Positions 16,801-26,086 of a stretch of 64,000 nucleotides of DNA are shown here, piece by piece. Origin of the DNA: Mangrovibacterium marinum (lineage in GTDB: Bacteria > Bacteroidota > Bacteroidia > Bacteroidales > Prolixibacteraceae); assembly GCF_003046625.1 (NCBI RefSeq), contig NZ_QAAD01000008.1, forward strand, positions 124,001 to 188,000, read 5' to 3'. The notes under the pieces are model-generated. The model did not search any database. It worked only from the letters and a program-made list of their open reading frames with translations, and was not told where the DNA came from. Position numbers and translations under genes: made by a program. Every line of letters begins with the position of its first letter. Position 1 is the first letter of the stretch.

Positions 16801-17886
16801 ATGACAGAGGCAAAAAAAGTCAGTTTGGTTTTAGAAGATGGGACCCGTTTCGAAGGAATTTCTTTCGGATATGACAGGTCGGTTGCCGGCGAGGTAGTTT
16901 TTTACACCGCAATGACCGGCTATCCGGAAAGTTTAACAGATCCTTCATATACGGGCCAAATTTTGGTTTCCACTTTCCCGCTGATCGGTAACTACGGTGT
17001 ACCGTCGGATGGCATGAAAGATGGAATTCACCAGTTTTATGAATCCAACAAAGTGCACATTAGCGGCTTAATTATTTCGGATTACTCGAAAGAATACAGC
17101 CACTGGAATGCCATAAAAAGTTTGGGTGAATGGTTAAAGGAATGGAAAGTTCCGGGCTTGTATGGTATTGATACCCGTGCGTTAACAAAGATCCTGCGCG
17201 TGAAAGGATCGATGCTGGGTAAAATCGAGTTCTCCGATGAGCCGGTAGAATTTTCAGACCCGAATGCGGAAAACCTGGTGGCTGTTGCCAGCTGCGATAA
17301 AAAAGAGGTGTACGGCAATGGCGAGCACAAAGTCGTATTGGTCGACTGTGGTGTGAAATACAACATCATTCGTTGCCTGCTGGATCGCAATGCAACGGTG
17401 ATTCGTGTGCCATGGGACTACGATTTCACCCAGGAAGAATACGATGGCATTTTCCTGTCGAACGGACCGGGCGACCCGGCCAAATGTGGTACGACGGTTG
17501 AATACATTCAAAAAGCAATTCAACAAGATAAACCAATCATGGGGATTTGCTTAGGAAACCAATTGCTCGCCCGTGCTGCCGGTGCTGAAACCTATAAGTT
17601 GAAATTCGGACACCGTAGCCACAACCAACCGGTTTTGCTTGCCGGTACTGATCGCTGCTTTATTACCTCTCAAAACCATGGCTATGCTGTAGCGCCGGAA
17701 TCACTTCCGCAAGACTGGGAGCCTATGTTTGTCAATGTGAACGACGAAACCAATGAAGGGATCCGCCACAAAACGAAACCTTTCTTCTCTACGCAATTCC
17801 ACCCCGAAGCCGCCAGTGGCCCGGTTGACACGGAATATTTGTTCGACGAGTTCATTGAAAACATTGTAAAATTCAAAAAAGGCTAA
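16801..17886 (+). CDS. carA: Carbamoyl phosphate synthase small subunit (CarA)
   Basis: 361 residues: an N-terminal CarA-specific domain and a C-terminal class I glutamine amidotransferase domain with the nucleophile Cys250 in GICLGNQLLARAAG, HRSHNQPV, and QFHPEAASGP carrying the catalytic His. It hydrolyses glutamine and passes ammonia to CarB. It is divergent from argR and 43 bases upstream of carB. Regulation probably involves the leader terminator and possibly the ARG boxes. Confidence 0.95.
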   Translation: MTEAKKVSLVLEDGTRFEGISFGYDRSVAGEVVFYTAMTGYPESLTDPSYTGQILVSTFPLIGNYGVPSDGMKDGIHQFYESNKVHISGLIISDYSKEYSHWNAIKSLGEWLKEWKVPGLYGIDTRALTKILRVKGSMLGKIEFSDEPVEFSDPNAENLVAVASCDKKEVYGNGEHKVVLVDCGVKYNIIRCLLDRNATVIRVPWDYDFTQEEYDGIFLSNGPGDPAKCGTTVEYIQKAIQQDKPIMGICLGNQLLARAAGAETYKLKFGHRSHNQPVLLAGTDRCFITSQNHGYAVAPESLPQDWEPMFVNVNDETNEGIRHKTKPFFSTQFHPEAASGPVDTEYLFDEFIENIVKFKKG

Positions 17887-17929
17887 CCGAAGCTTTTTAA
17901 CGCAAAACAGCAGCATAAACATTCAAATT

Positions 17930-20900
17930 ATGGTACGTTTAAATACAAGTATAAAAAAGGCGATCGTTCTGGGGTCGGGAGCGCTTAAAATCGGTGAAGC
18001 CGGTGAGTTCGACTACTCCGGGTCGCAAGCCTTGAAAGCATTAAAAGAGGAAGGCGTTGAAACCATCCTGATCAACCCGAACATCGCAACCATTCAGACT
18101 TCTGAAAATATTGCCGATAAAATTTATTTCCTGCCGGTTACTGCTTATTTCGTAGAGCAGGTTATTAAAAAGGAGAAGCCCGATGGCATTTTGCTGGCTT
18201 TCGGTGGCCAAACGGCCCTGAACTGCGGGGTGGATTTGTTCCATCAGGGAATTTTGGAGAAATACAATATTCAGGTTGTCGGTACGCCGGTTCAGTCGAT
18301 TATCGATACCGAAGACCGGGAGATTTTTGCCGGTATCCTGAAGGAAATCGATGTGAAAACACCACGAAGCATTGCCTGTACCAATATGACCGAAGGTAAA
18401 GCCGCAGCCGAGAAACTGGGTTTCCCCATTATCGTGCGTGCAGCCTACACTTTAGGAGGTTTGGGTAGTGGTTTCTGCTCGAACGAAAAAGAGCTAGACA
18501 AACTGCTGGCCAATGCCTTTTCGTATTCGCCGCAGGTGCTGGTCGAAGAGTCGCTGAAGGGCTGGAAAGAAGTGGAATACGAGGTTGTACGCGACAAGTA
18601 CGACAACTGTATCACGGTTTGTAACATGGAGAACTTCGACCCGCTGGGGATTCACACCGGTGAGTCGATTGTTGTTGCGCCTTCGCAAACACTGTCGAAC
18701 TCGGAATACCACAAACTGCGTCAGATTGCCATCAAGATTATTCGCCGCATCGGGGTTATCGGTGAGTGTAACGTGCAGTTTACGCTCGATCCGCATTCGG
18801 AAGATTACCGCGTGATCGAGGTGAATGCCCGTCTGTCGCGTTCATCAGCCCTGGCCTCCAAGGCAACCGGTTATCCGCTGGCCTTTGTAGCCGCCAAGCT
18901 TGGTTTGGGCTATGGCTTGCACGAGCTGAAAAACTCGGTAACCAAAGTCACAACGGCCTGTTTCGAGCCGGCTTTGGACTATGTGGTTTGTAAAATCCCG
19001 CGTTGGGACTTAAATAAATTCAGCGGCGTATCCAAAAACCTGGGTAGCTCCATGAAATCGGTGGGCGAGATCATGTCCATCGGCCGCAGTTTCGAGGAAG
19101 CTATTCAGAAAGGAATCCGCATGGTTGGTGTGGGTATGCACGGCTTTGTCGGCAATAAGGACGAAATCACCATCGACGAGATTGATGAAGAACTGATCAA
19201 CCCGACCGACCGTCGTATTTTCGCTATTGCGGCAGCTTTCGCGAAAGGTTATACGGTTGAGCAAATCCACGAGAAAACAAAAATTGACCGCTGGTTCCTG
19301 CAAAAGCTTCAAAATATCGATGAGCTGAAGAATGCGTTGAGCGAAAAATCAACGATTGAAGAGGTGGACGATACCTTGTTGCTGGAAGCTAAAAAAGCTG
19401 GTTTCTCCGACTTCCAGGTTGCCCGCCTGGTGATGGAATGCCCGAACAAGGAAATCAACGATGGTTTGCTGAAGGTTCGCGCTCACCGGAAAGCCCGCAA
19501 TATTGTGCCCTTTGTGAAGCAAATCGACACCCTGGCAGGTGAATATCCGGCACAAACCAATTATCTGTACCTCACTTATCATGGTTCGGAACACGATATC
19601 GAATTTAAAAACGACGATAAGTCGGTGATTGTATTAGGATCGGGTGCCTACCGCATTGGTAGCTCGGTTGAGTTCGACTGGTGTTCGGTGAACGCGATTA
19701 ACACCATCCGCGAGGAAGGTTACCGCGCCATCATGATTAACTACAACCCCGAAACGGTAAGTACCGACTACGATACTTGCGACCGCCTGTATTTCGACGA
19801 GTTGACTTTCGAGCGGGTGATGGACATCCAGGAAATGGAGAATCCCAAAGGGGTGATTGTTTCGGTGGGCGGACAGATTCCGAACAACCTGGCCATGAAA
19901 CTGTACAAACAGAATGTCCCTATTTTGGGAACATCGGCCTTGAAGATTGACAACGCTGAAGACCGCAAGAAATTCAGCGCCCTGTTGGACGAAATTCATG
20001 TTGACCAGCCGCGTTGGAGTGAGCTGACCAGCATCGACGATATCTATAAATTTATTGAAACGGTTGGTTATCCGGTGCTCATCCGCCCGTCGTATGTGCT
20101 CTCGGGAGCCGCGATGAACGTGGTGTCGAACCCCGACCAGCTGGAGCACTTCCTGCAAATGGCAGCCGATGTATCGAAGGAACACCCGGTGGTGGTGACC
20201 GAGTTCATTGAACAAGCCAAGGAAATTGAAATTGATGCCGTAGCCGATAAAGGCGAAATGGTGGCTTATGCCATCTCTGAGCACGTTGAGTTTGCCGGGG
20301 TGCACTCGGGTGACGCAACGATCGTATTCCCGCCGCAAAAATTGTATGTTGAAACCATCCGCCGGATCAAGAAAATTTCGCGCGAGATTGCCAAAGCTTT
20401 GGAAATTTCAGGGCCCTTCAATATGCAGTTCCTGGCTAAGGACAACGACATCAAAGTTATTGAGTGTAACCTGCGGGCATCGCGAAGCTTCCCCTTTGTG
20501 TCGAAGGTGATGAAGATCAATATGATTGAAATTGCGACCAAAGTGATGATGGGTGTACCCTACGAAAAGCCTGACAAGTCGTTGTTCGAGTTGGATTACG
20601 TGGGCGTTAAAGCACCGCAGTTTTCTTTCCACCGTTTGCTGAATGCCGACCCGGTATTGGGCGTTGACATGTCGTCGACCGGTGAGGTTGCCTGTATCGG
20701 CGAGAACTTCTACGAAGCTATTCTGAAGTCGATGTTGTCGGTAGGCTACCGCATTCCGAAGCAAAATGTGCTGATCTCGTCGGGACCGGCACGCTCGAAA
20801 CTGGAATTGCTGAACAGCGCCCGCTTGTTGCAGGAACGTGGATTCAACATCTATGCAACAGAAGGTACACACCGCTTCCTGCGCGAAAATCAGGTGGAAT

Positions 20901-21169
20901 CAACCATGCTGCACTGGCCGGACGAGGAAGATTTGCATCCGAACACGGTGGAGTACATGCGCGATAAAAAGATTGACCTGGTGGTGAATATCCCGAAAAA
21001 CTACTCGAAACGCGAGTTGAGCAACGGGTACAAAATCCGCCGTAGCGCCATCGACTATAATGTGCCGTTGATCACCAATGCCCGTGTGGCAAGTGCCTTC
21101 ATCTATGCCGTATGCAAATACAAAATGGATGATATCGCCATCAAACATTGGGACGAATACAAAGCGTAA
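17930..21169 (+). CDS. carB: Carbamoyl phosphate synthase large subunit (CarB)
   Basis: 1079 residues, close to the family's ~1073. Two homologous ATP-grasp halves are visible: the first begins KAIVLGSGALKIGEAGEFDYSG and the second near residue 565 with VIVLGSGAYRIGSSVEFDW. A C-terminal MGS-like allosteric domain (about 940-1060) follows. It makes carbamoyl phosphate from bicarbonate, ammonia and two ATP, supplying ArgF' and pyrimidine synthesis. It forms an operon with carA and is followed by a strong terminator. Confidence 0.96.
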   Translation: MVRLNTSIKKAIVLGSGALKIGEAGEFDYSGSQALKALKEEGVETILINPNIATIQTSENIADKIYFLPVTAYFVEQVIKKEKPDGILLAFGGQTALNCGVDLFHQGILEKYNIQVVGTPVQSIIDTEDREIFAGILKEIDVKTPRSIACTNMTEGKAAAEKLGFPIIVRAAYTLGGLGSGFCSNEKELDKLLANAFSYSPQVLVEESLKGWKEVEYEVVRDKYDNCITVCNMENFDPLGIHTGESIVVAPSQTLSNSEYHKLRQIAIKIIRRIGVIGECNVQFTLDPHSEDYRVIEVNARLSRSSALASKATGYPLAFVAAKLGLGYGLHELKNSVTKVTTACFEPALDYVVCKIPRWDLNKFSGVSKNLGSSMKSVGEIMSIGRSFEEAIQKGIRMVGVGMHGFVGNKDEITIDEIDEELINPTDRRIFAIAAAFAKGYTVEQIHEKTKIDRWFLQKLQNIDELKNALSEKSTIEEVDDTLLLEAKKAGFSDFQVARLVMECPNKEINDGLLKVRAHRKARNIVPFVKQIDTLAGEYPAQTNYLYLTYHGSEHDIEFKNDDKSVIVLGSGAYRIGSSVEFDWCSVNAINTIREEGYRAIMINYNPETVSTDYDTCDRLYFDELTFERVMDIQEMENPKGVIVSVGGQIPNNLAMKLYKQNVPILGTSALKIDNAEDRKKFSALLDEIHVDQPRWSELTSIDDIYKFIETVGYPVLIRPSYVLSGAAMNVVSNPDQLEHFLQMAADVSKEHPVVVTEFIEQAKEIEIDAVADKGEMVAYAISEHVEFAGVHSGDATIVFPPQKLYVETIRRIKKISREIAKALEISGPFNMQFLAKDNDIKVIECNLRASRSFPFVSKVMKINMIEIATKVMMGVPYEKPDKSLFELDYVGVKAPQFSFHRLLNADPVLGVDMSSTGEVACIGENFYEAILKSMLSVGYRIPKQNVLISSGPARSKLELLNSARLLQERGFNIYATEGTHRFLRENQVESTMLHWPDEEDLHPNTVEYMRDKKIDLVVNIPKNYSKRELSNGYKIRRSAIDYNVPLITNARVASAFIYAVCKYKMDDIAIKHWDEYKA

Positions 21170-21194
21170 TTCAAGCCAAACAAATAAAGTGAAG

Positions 21195-21225
21195 AAGGTC
21201 TTTCCGCAAGGGAAGGCCTTTTTTT
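21195..21225 (+). terminator. carAB terminator
   Basis: AAGGTCTTTCC and GGGAAGGCCTT form an 11-bp stem with two G-U pairs and a 4-base loop, followed by T5, about 25 bases after the carB stop. Confidence 0.9.
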
Positions 21226-21825
21226 CGATTTAAAGTCGCTTTGGCTGACACGCCTGCCTGCGGTCGGCAGCGAGTCCAAACCGCATCGGAGATGCTTTGA
21301 ATGGCGATTCAGCTGCAACCAAAAGGCACGACTCATTTGTAGCAAATTGGTGTTGATGGGCGTTGTTCCAAACCCGACTGCTTTTTCTGTTTGCACTTTT
21401 GATCAAAAAGGAACCTTGTCCTATCGGACGGGTTTTCATTTTTCAGCAATGGCTTTTGTCATTCAATTTGGGACTGCTTCTAATCGAAAATATTATAATC
21501 GCAATCGGATTAGAAGAGTAATGATAGTGATTAGAGCTGTTATTGATTGTAATTTATAAGAAAACGAAATTTTAATCATGAAGCTGATTGTAAATTGATG
21601 AACGATGAAATACTTTTAATCAATTTCGATTTTGATGAATGGCGCAGTGCCCGGAGCGAAGGTCAAGCATACCGCTTGTTGTTTCCGCTAGCTTGATGTC
21701 GGGGTGGTAAGTGCTTGTTTAAGCAGTATCCGGTTAAATGAGACCAGTTGTTTTTACGATAAATATGCTTAAGCCAGAATACGCAAAATTAACACACGTT
21801 CTGAGTGTCTATTTATGGCTGTTCG
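21226..21825. other. 600-base spacer without a recognisable gene
   Basis: Short ORFs at 21347-21559 and 21738-21929 have no signal peptide, motif or start context that supports them, and the second runs into the opposite-strand gene. Near 21250 there is a small palindromic run, TGCCTGCGGTCGGCAG. I see no RNA gene. Confidence 0.5.
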
Positions 21826-22611
21826 TTAAGGTTTTAGCCAGTTGCTTTGAGGTTTTACAATCAATCGCGCATTATTATAGGCCATCTTTAAGGTCAAACA
21901 AGTTCTTGCGGTATAGGTATCCTCATTAAGTTTATGAACGACGAGCGCTAAATCAGGATTCGGAGAACCGGCAGTTAAACAGAGAGGTAGTAGTAATTGA
22001 ATTTTTCCGTCGTAATACTGCGGAACAGCAATTTTATAATTTGTTCGCACTTTTTTCTTTATTTCGTCAATTGCACCCACAAGTTGTCGCCTTAATTCAC
22101 CATCATCTGCTCCTCTTAAATGTGTAGGAAATCTTCCGATATTATCTTGAATAATATGGTCAATGTCGGGGATAAGTCTGCACTTTGGATTGAAGATTAA
22201 AAGCTCAGGTTTTTCAAAAAAATTAGCAACATCCGGAATATTACCTGAGAAATTTCGAAGAATATTATTATCACTTTCTTTCAAGAATGCTTTAAAACAA
22301 AATGGAACTGTTGAGCCAGGTCTTGGATTTCGATATTCTTCAAAAAATGCATAAATATCTTCTAAATTGTCGGTTACAAGGCCCGTATTAAAGCACGCAA
22401 ATTTGTTGTCGGAGGTGAAGGCTACTTTATTTTCTTGTTTTAATTTTCGGAAGGTAAATTCTAAGTAGTTTTTTAAGATTGGGTATTTTTTTTCGTGAGC
22501 GTCTGAATAATCCCATTCTTCAGTTGAGGCTAAATCTTCTGCTAAAAATTTAATCGCATTATTATAACTCGGATAAACTGCGAAAGAAAATAGTTCTGAT
22601 TTGTATGCCAT
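21826..22611 (-). CDS. DUF3825-like protein
   Basis: 261 residues, cytoplasmic, without signal or membrane segments. The C-terminal part (QYYDGKIQLLLPLCLT, then a beta-rich section ending LTLKMAYNNARLIVKPQSNWL) matches my memory of the DUF3825 family, whose C-terminus has this AYNNARL pattern. The function is unknown; some relatives carry RNA-binding domains such as cold-shock, OST-HTH or LOTUS, but none is visible here. Base composition is more AT-rich than the flanking carB and ABC genes, suggesting acquisition. It sits alone behind a leader with its own promoter and terminator. Confidence 0.55.
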   Translation of the reverse strand: MAYKSELFSFAVYPSYNNAIKFLAEDLASTEEWDYSDAHEKKYPILKNYLEFTFRKLKQENKVAFTSDNKFACFNTGLVTDNLEDIYAFFEEYRNPRPGSTVPFCFKAFLKESDNNILRNFSGNIPDVANFFEKPELLIFNPKCRLIPDIDHIIQDNIGRFPTHLRGADDGELRRQLVGAIDEIKKKVRTNYKIAVPQYYDGKIQLLLPLCLTAGSPNPDLALVVHKLNEDTYTARTCLTLKMAYNNARLIVKPQSNWLKP

Positions 22612-22621
22612 ATTGATTTAT

Positions 22622-22729
22622 TTAAAAATGAAGTATAGATAAAAAAATAAGAGCTATCAGCAATTCTGGATAGCTCTTTATCTGTTTTTTTGTTTTTATC
22701 TTCGTTTCTGCAGATAGACCTGCAGGCAT
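22622..22729 (-). CDS. Possible 35-codon leader ORF
   Basis: An ATG at 22729 opens 35 codons ending 10 bases before the DUF3825-like start. The peptide is Lys-rich in the middle and hydrophobic near the end (LLIALIFLSILHF). The hydrophobic part is read through the terminator stem and its T-run, so it may be a by-product of that structure. A leader peptide or small membrane peptide is possible. Confidence 0.3.
   Translation of the reverse strand: MPAGLSAETKIKTKKQIKSYPELLIALIFLSILHF
22649..22678. terminator. Terminator hairpin in the leader of the DUF3825-like gene
   Basis: AAGAGCTATC (22649-22658) and GATAGCTCTT (22669-22678) form a perfect 10-bp stem. On the minus strand it is followed by ATTTTTTT and lies 38 bases upstream of the gene's ATG, so it would stop transcripts before the gene unless overridden. 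On the plus strand T-rich sequence also follows. Confidence 0.7.
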
Positions 22730-22751
22730 CTTTATGTCTCAATATATGTTG

Positions 22752-22782
22752 CAAATATAAAGCAGATACTTAATTTTTGCAA
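22752..22782 (-). promoter_or_regulatory. Strong Bacteroidota promoter
   Basis: On the minus strand TTG (22782-22780), exactly 20 bases of spacer, then TATATTTG (22759-22752) fit TTG / TAnnTTTG. The start would be near 22745, giving a transcript of about 100 bases up to the leader terminator. Confidence 0.7.
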
Positions 22783-22854
22783 TAAAATTGGTTCAGTTTT
22801 TATAATGTCTGCTCATTTTTACTCATATTAAATCTCATCCTAAAAACAAGTTCG

Positions 22855-23424
22855 ATGAAAAGATTTGTTACCTATTTCATGCAGGGCCTGCTTCTGGTCG
22901 CCCCAATAGCATTGACCATTTACTTTATCTGGTTTGCTTTTGATCTGATCGATGGATTCCTGCGACGGTTGTTGGAATCGTGGCTGGGGCACATTGTTCC
23001 CGGTGTTGGTATCCTCATTTTGTTTCTGCTGTTAACCTTATTGGGTTTCGTCGGGCAATATATTGTTCTTAACCCGGTCAAAAAGCTATGGGAGGGGATT
23101 CTCAGACGCACTCCTTTGTTGAAGCTGATCTACGGTTCGCTGGTCGACCTGTTTACGGCATTTGTGGGGAAAGAGAAGAAATTTAATACTCCGGTGATGG
23201 TGTGTCTCAATAAAGAAAATAACCAGTGGCGGATGGGCTTTCTGACGCAACCAAACCTCGACGAACTCGATATGCCCGGGATGGTGGCGGTGTATTTCCC
23301 GCATTCGTACGCCTTTTCCGGACAATTGTATATGGTTGAAGCGTCGGCGGTGAAAAAGCTGGATATGCCACCGGCCGAGGCCATGAAGTTTGTGGTGTCG
23401 GGCGGCGTTACCCGCGTCAATTAG
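22855..23424 (+). CDS. DUF502 family inner-membrane protein
   Basis: 189 residues with two membrane helices (about 8-30 and 48-72) and a soluble C-terminal domain. Conserved DUF502 features are visible: an early MQGLLLVAPIALTIYFIW, NPVKKLWEGILRRTPLLKLIYGSLVDL and the hydrophobic PGMVAVYFPHSYAFSG section. The role is unknown. It is followed after 145 bases by the ABC exporter genes but probably transcribed separately. Confidence 0.85.
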   Translation: MKRFVTYFMQGLLLVAPIALTIYFIWFAFDLIDGFLRRLLESWLGHIVPGVGILILFLLLTLLGFVGQYIVLNPVKKLWEGILRRTPLLKLIYGSLVDLFTAFVGKEKKFNTPVMVCLNKENNQWRMGFLTQPNLDELDMPGMVAVYFPHSYAFSGQLYMVEASAVKKLDMPPAEAMKFVVSGGVTRVN

Positions 23425-23569
23425 GCCGAAAGTCCGTATGGCCGGAGTCCTGGTCTGTTTTTTTCGGCGGTTTGCCGATTGCCTTGGGCGGTGCCACGGC
23501 CTTTTCGTAACTTTGAGCTAATCATAAATAACTCGCAAATTCGACTAACAGAAATTCAATCTTATCGTT

Positions 23570-24496
23570 ATGGAATTTTTTAAAGCGGAGGATGTTGTTA
23601 AAGACTATGCCGGACACCGGGCGCTCGATCGGGTTAGCCTCTCGGTTCGCGAGCAGTCGGTATTTGGACTGCTGGGTCCCAACGGAGCCGGCAAAACAAC
23701 CTTGATCCGGATTATCAACCAGATTACCGCCCCCGATTCGGGCGAAGTGTACCTGATGGGGCGTAAGCTGAAAGCCTCCGATATTCAGCATATCGGCTAC
23801 CTGCCCGAGGAGCGCGGCTTGTACAAAAAGATGAAAGTGGGCGAGCAGGCCTTGTACCTGGCGCAGTTGAAAGGCATGTCGCGGCGCGATGCCCTGCGCA
23901 ACCTGAAAAAGTGGTTCGAGAAGTTCGAAATTCAACCCTGGTGGAATAAAAAGGTGGAAGAACTATCGAAGGGGATGGCCCAGAAGATCCAGTTTGTAAC
24001 CACGGTGATTCACGAGCCTAAACTGCTGATTTTCGATGAACCCTTCAGCGGTTTCGACCCCATTAATACCAAGTTGTTGAAGGACGAAATCCTGTCGTTG
24101 CGCGATCAGGGGTCAACCATCATCTTTTCGACCCATAATATGGGCTCGGTGGAAGAAATTTGCGACCATATTGCCCTGATCAATAAGTCGAAGAAAATCC
24201 TCGATGGCAATATTTACGATATCAAGGAGCAGTATAAGCTGGGTGAATACGAGCTTGAGACGCCCGAATTGGGTGAGCTGAATCCCTTGTTTACAGCCAA
24301 TGGATTTGAGTTACTCGAAACGGATATCCGCGGCAACCGGCAGTTGGCCAAGTTCCGAAAGGCGGATGGCGAAAGCAATCGCGAAATATTGCAGAAACTG
24401 ACCGGCACGCTCGACGTTTCAGCCTTCCGCGAAGTGATTCCGAGTATGAATGAAGTTTTTATTCAAGTTGTTGAACAAGCCAACCAAAAGCAATAA
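23570..24496 (+). CDS. ABC transporter ATP-binding protein (NatA/CcmA-like)
   Basis: 308 residues. Walker A GPNGAGKTT at 36-44, the ABC signature LSKGMAQKIQ, Walker B LLIFDEPFSGFDP and a switch His in STHN are all present, so it should be an active ATPase. The C-terminal ~80 residues form the DUF4162-type extension common in NatA-like exporters. It starts from the ATG preceded by ATCGTT. The partner permease starts 4 bases after its stop codon, indicating an operon and complex. Confidence 0.93.
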   Translation: MEFFKAEDVVKDYAGHRALDRVSLSVREQSVFGLLGPNGAGKTTLIRIINQITAPDSGEVYLMGRKLKASDIQHIGYLPEERGLYKKMKVGEQALYLAQLKGMSRRDALRNLKKWFEKFEIQPWWNKKVEELSKGMAQKIQFVTTVIHEPKLLIFDEPFSGFDPINTKLLKDEILSLRDQGSTIIFSTHNMGSVEEICDHIALINKSKKILDGNIYDIKEQYKLGEYELETPELGELNPLFTANGFELLETDIRGNRQLAKFRKADGESNREILQKLTGTLDVSAFREVIPSMNEVFIQVVEQANQKQ

Positions 24497-24499
24497 ACC

Positions 24500-25846
24500 A
24501 TGAACAAAGCGCTGTTAATTTTAAAACGCGAATACCTCACCCGCGTACGCAAAAAGTCCTTCATCATCATGACTTTGCTGGTGCCCTTCATTTTTGCGGC
24601 CATGACTATTTTGCCCGCCTGGCTGGCCATGCAGGACGACCACGAAGAGCGAACCATTGCCGTGTACGATGGCTCCGGCATTTTCCTGGGCCGCCTGGAA
24701 AGCTCCGACTATACCCGGTTTCATTTTATACCCCGCGAAGAATATCTGCGGGTGAAAGAGGATTTGAAAAGCAGCCCTTTTTACGCGCTGTTGTTTATTC
24801 CTCCCAATATTTTAAGCGCCAACCGCGCTCAGCTGTTTTCCGACAAGCAAGTGACCATCGATGTGAAAAACGGGATCGACCGTCGGTTGGAACAGATCCT
24901 GGAAGGCGACAAAAAGCAAACGGTGATCGACCAAATCGGCATTCCCGATCTGGAGCAAAAGCTGGCGGCTACGCATACCAACATTCAGCTCGAAACCATT
25001 AAGGTGGGCGAGCAAGGCGAAACGGTGAAAAGCTCGACCGAGATTGCCATGGGCGTGGGTTATATCGCCGGCTTTGTTATTTATATGTTTGTGATGATGT
25101 ACGGCATGATGGTGATGCGTGGCGTGATGGAGGAAAAAACAAACCGGATTGTCGAGGTCATCATTTCATCGGTAAAGCCCATGCAGCTCATGTTTGGGAA
25201 AATTATTGGCATTGGCCTGGTCGGCCTCACGCAGCTGGCCTTTTGGGTGATTATTGGCGGGGCCGTTATTGCGGGCGTACAAACCTTTGGTGGGGGCGAA
25301 GGGGTGCAAAGCGTGCAGGCTACCCACGATCTGATGAGCACGCCGGGTATGGCTGCCGCGCCCATGGTGCAGGAACAACAGCAAAACATGGCAATCGAAG
25401 TGATCGACATGGTCGGTAATCTGAACCTGTGGCTCATTGTCGGCACCTTTATTTTTTATTTTCTGGGCGGCTTTTTTATTTATGCCTCGCTGATGGGGGC
25501 TGTCGGCTCGGCCGTCGATCAGGATGAAGATGCCCAACAGTTTATGTTTCCGCTGATGTTGCCCTTAATTTTTTCGATCATCATTTTGTTCCCGGTGGTG
25601 AAAAACCCCGAGGGAGCGCTGGCCTTTTGGGCTTCCATCATTCCGTTTACCTCGCCCATCATCATGATGGTGCGTGTTCCGTTTGGAGTGCCCGGCTGGG
25701 AGCTGCTCCTGTCGATGACTGTTTTGCTGGCTTCAATTGTTGGGGTAATCTGGGTGGCCGGGAAGATTTACCGCACCGGAATTTTGATGTACGGCAAGAA
25801 AGTTAGTGTTAAGGAAATTGTAAAATGGCTGTTTTATCGAAATTAA
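24500..25846 (+). CDS. ABC-2 type permease (NatB-like)
   Basis: 448 residues: one N-terminal membrane helix (about 20-42), a large extracytoplasmic domain (about 45-175), then five or six helices, the ABC2_membrane_3 layout. GVMEEKTNRIVEVIISSVKP is the usual conserved segment of NatB-like exporters. It makes the membrane channel for the adjacent ATPase. The substrate is unknown; sodium extrusion is known for some relatives but cannot be assumed. No terminator is seen before the cysK leader. Confidence 0.9.
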   Translation: MNKALLILKREYLTRVRKKSFIIMTLLVPFIFAAMTILPAWLAMQDDHEERTIAVYDGSGIFLGRLESSDYTRFHFIPREEYLRVKEDLKSSPFYALLFIPPNILSANRAQLFSDKQVTIDVKNGIDRRLEQILEGDKKQTVIDQIGIPDLEQKLAATHTNIQLETIKVGEQGETVKSSTEIAMGVGYIAGFVIYMFVMMYGMMVMRGVMEEKTNRIVEVIISSVKPMQLMFGKIIGIGLVGLTQLAFWVIIGGAVIAGVQTFGGGEGVQSVQATHDLMSTPGMAAAPMVQEQQQNMAIEVIDMVGNLNLWLIVGTFIFYFLGGFFIYASLMGAVGSAVDQDEDAQQFMFPLMLPLIFSIIILFPVVKNPEGALAFWASIIPFTSPIIMMVRVPFGVPGWELLLSMTVLLASIVGVIWVAGKIYRTGILMYGKKVSVKEIVKWLFYRN

Positions 25847-25859
25847 TTCGGTAAAAAAC

Positions 25860-25889
25860 TTTGTTGGTAAAATATTTTATTTAGATTTG
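25860..25889 (+). promoter_or_regulatory. cysK promoter
   Basis: TTTG (25860-25863), an 18-base spacer and TAGATTTG (25882-25889) match the Bacteroidota promoter. The start would be near 25896, just upstream of the leader ORF. Confidence 0.65.
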
Positions 25890-25912
25890 TTCCAGATAAC
25901 GAAAAGAAAAAA

Positions 25913-25993
25913 ATGACGACAAACTTCTTCAATATGTATATGTGCTGTTGTATGCAAATACAAAATGGGGAAGGTGTATGTCTACTTGATTAA
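25913..25993 (+). CDS. Cysteine-rich leader peptide of cysK
   Basis: A 26-codon ORF with an A/G-rich ribosome-binding region (GAAAAGAAAA) before its ATG. Codons 11-13 are three consecutive Cys (TGC TGT TGT) and a fourth Cys is at codon 23. It ends 28 bases before the terminator that precedes cysK. Cys is the rarest common amino acid and CysK makes cysteine, so this reads as a classic attenuation leader peptide. It is too short to be found by ordinary gene callers. Confidence 0.75.
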   Translation: MTTNFFNMYMCCCMQIQNGEGVCLLD

Positions 25994-26020
25994 GACTGTT
26001 TCGCAATACAATGCATATAG

Positions 26021-26049
26021 AGCCTTCCCGTTGGGAAGGCTTTTTTTTT
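26021..26049 (+). terminator. Attenuator terminator before cysK
   Basis: AGCCTTCCC (26021-26029), loop GTT, GGGAAGGCT (26033-26041), then T8. The 5' arm can pair instead with GGGGAAGG at 25967-25974 inside the leader ORF, giving an antiterminator that excludes the terminator. Confidence 0.85.
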
Positions 26050-26086
26050 GAATTTATTTTTAAGAACGCTATAAAAACAAAGACAA

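Noticed and set aside
21347-21559. 70-codon ORF after carB
   Set aside because: Low-complexity tail, no motif and no upstream signals.
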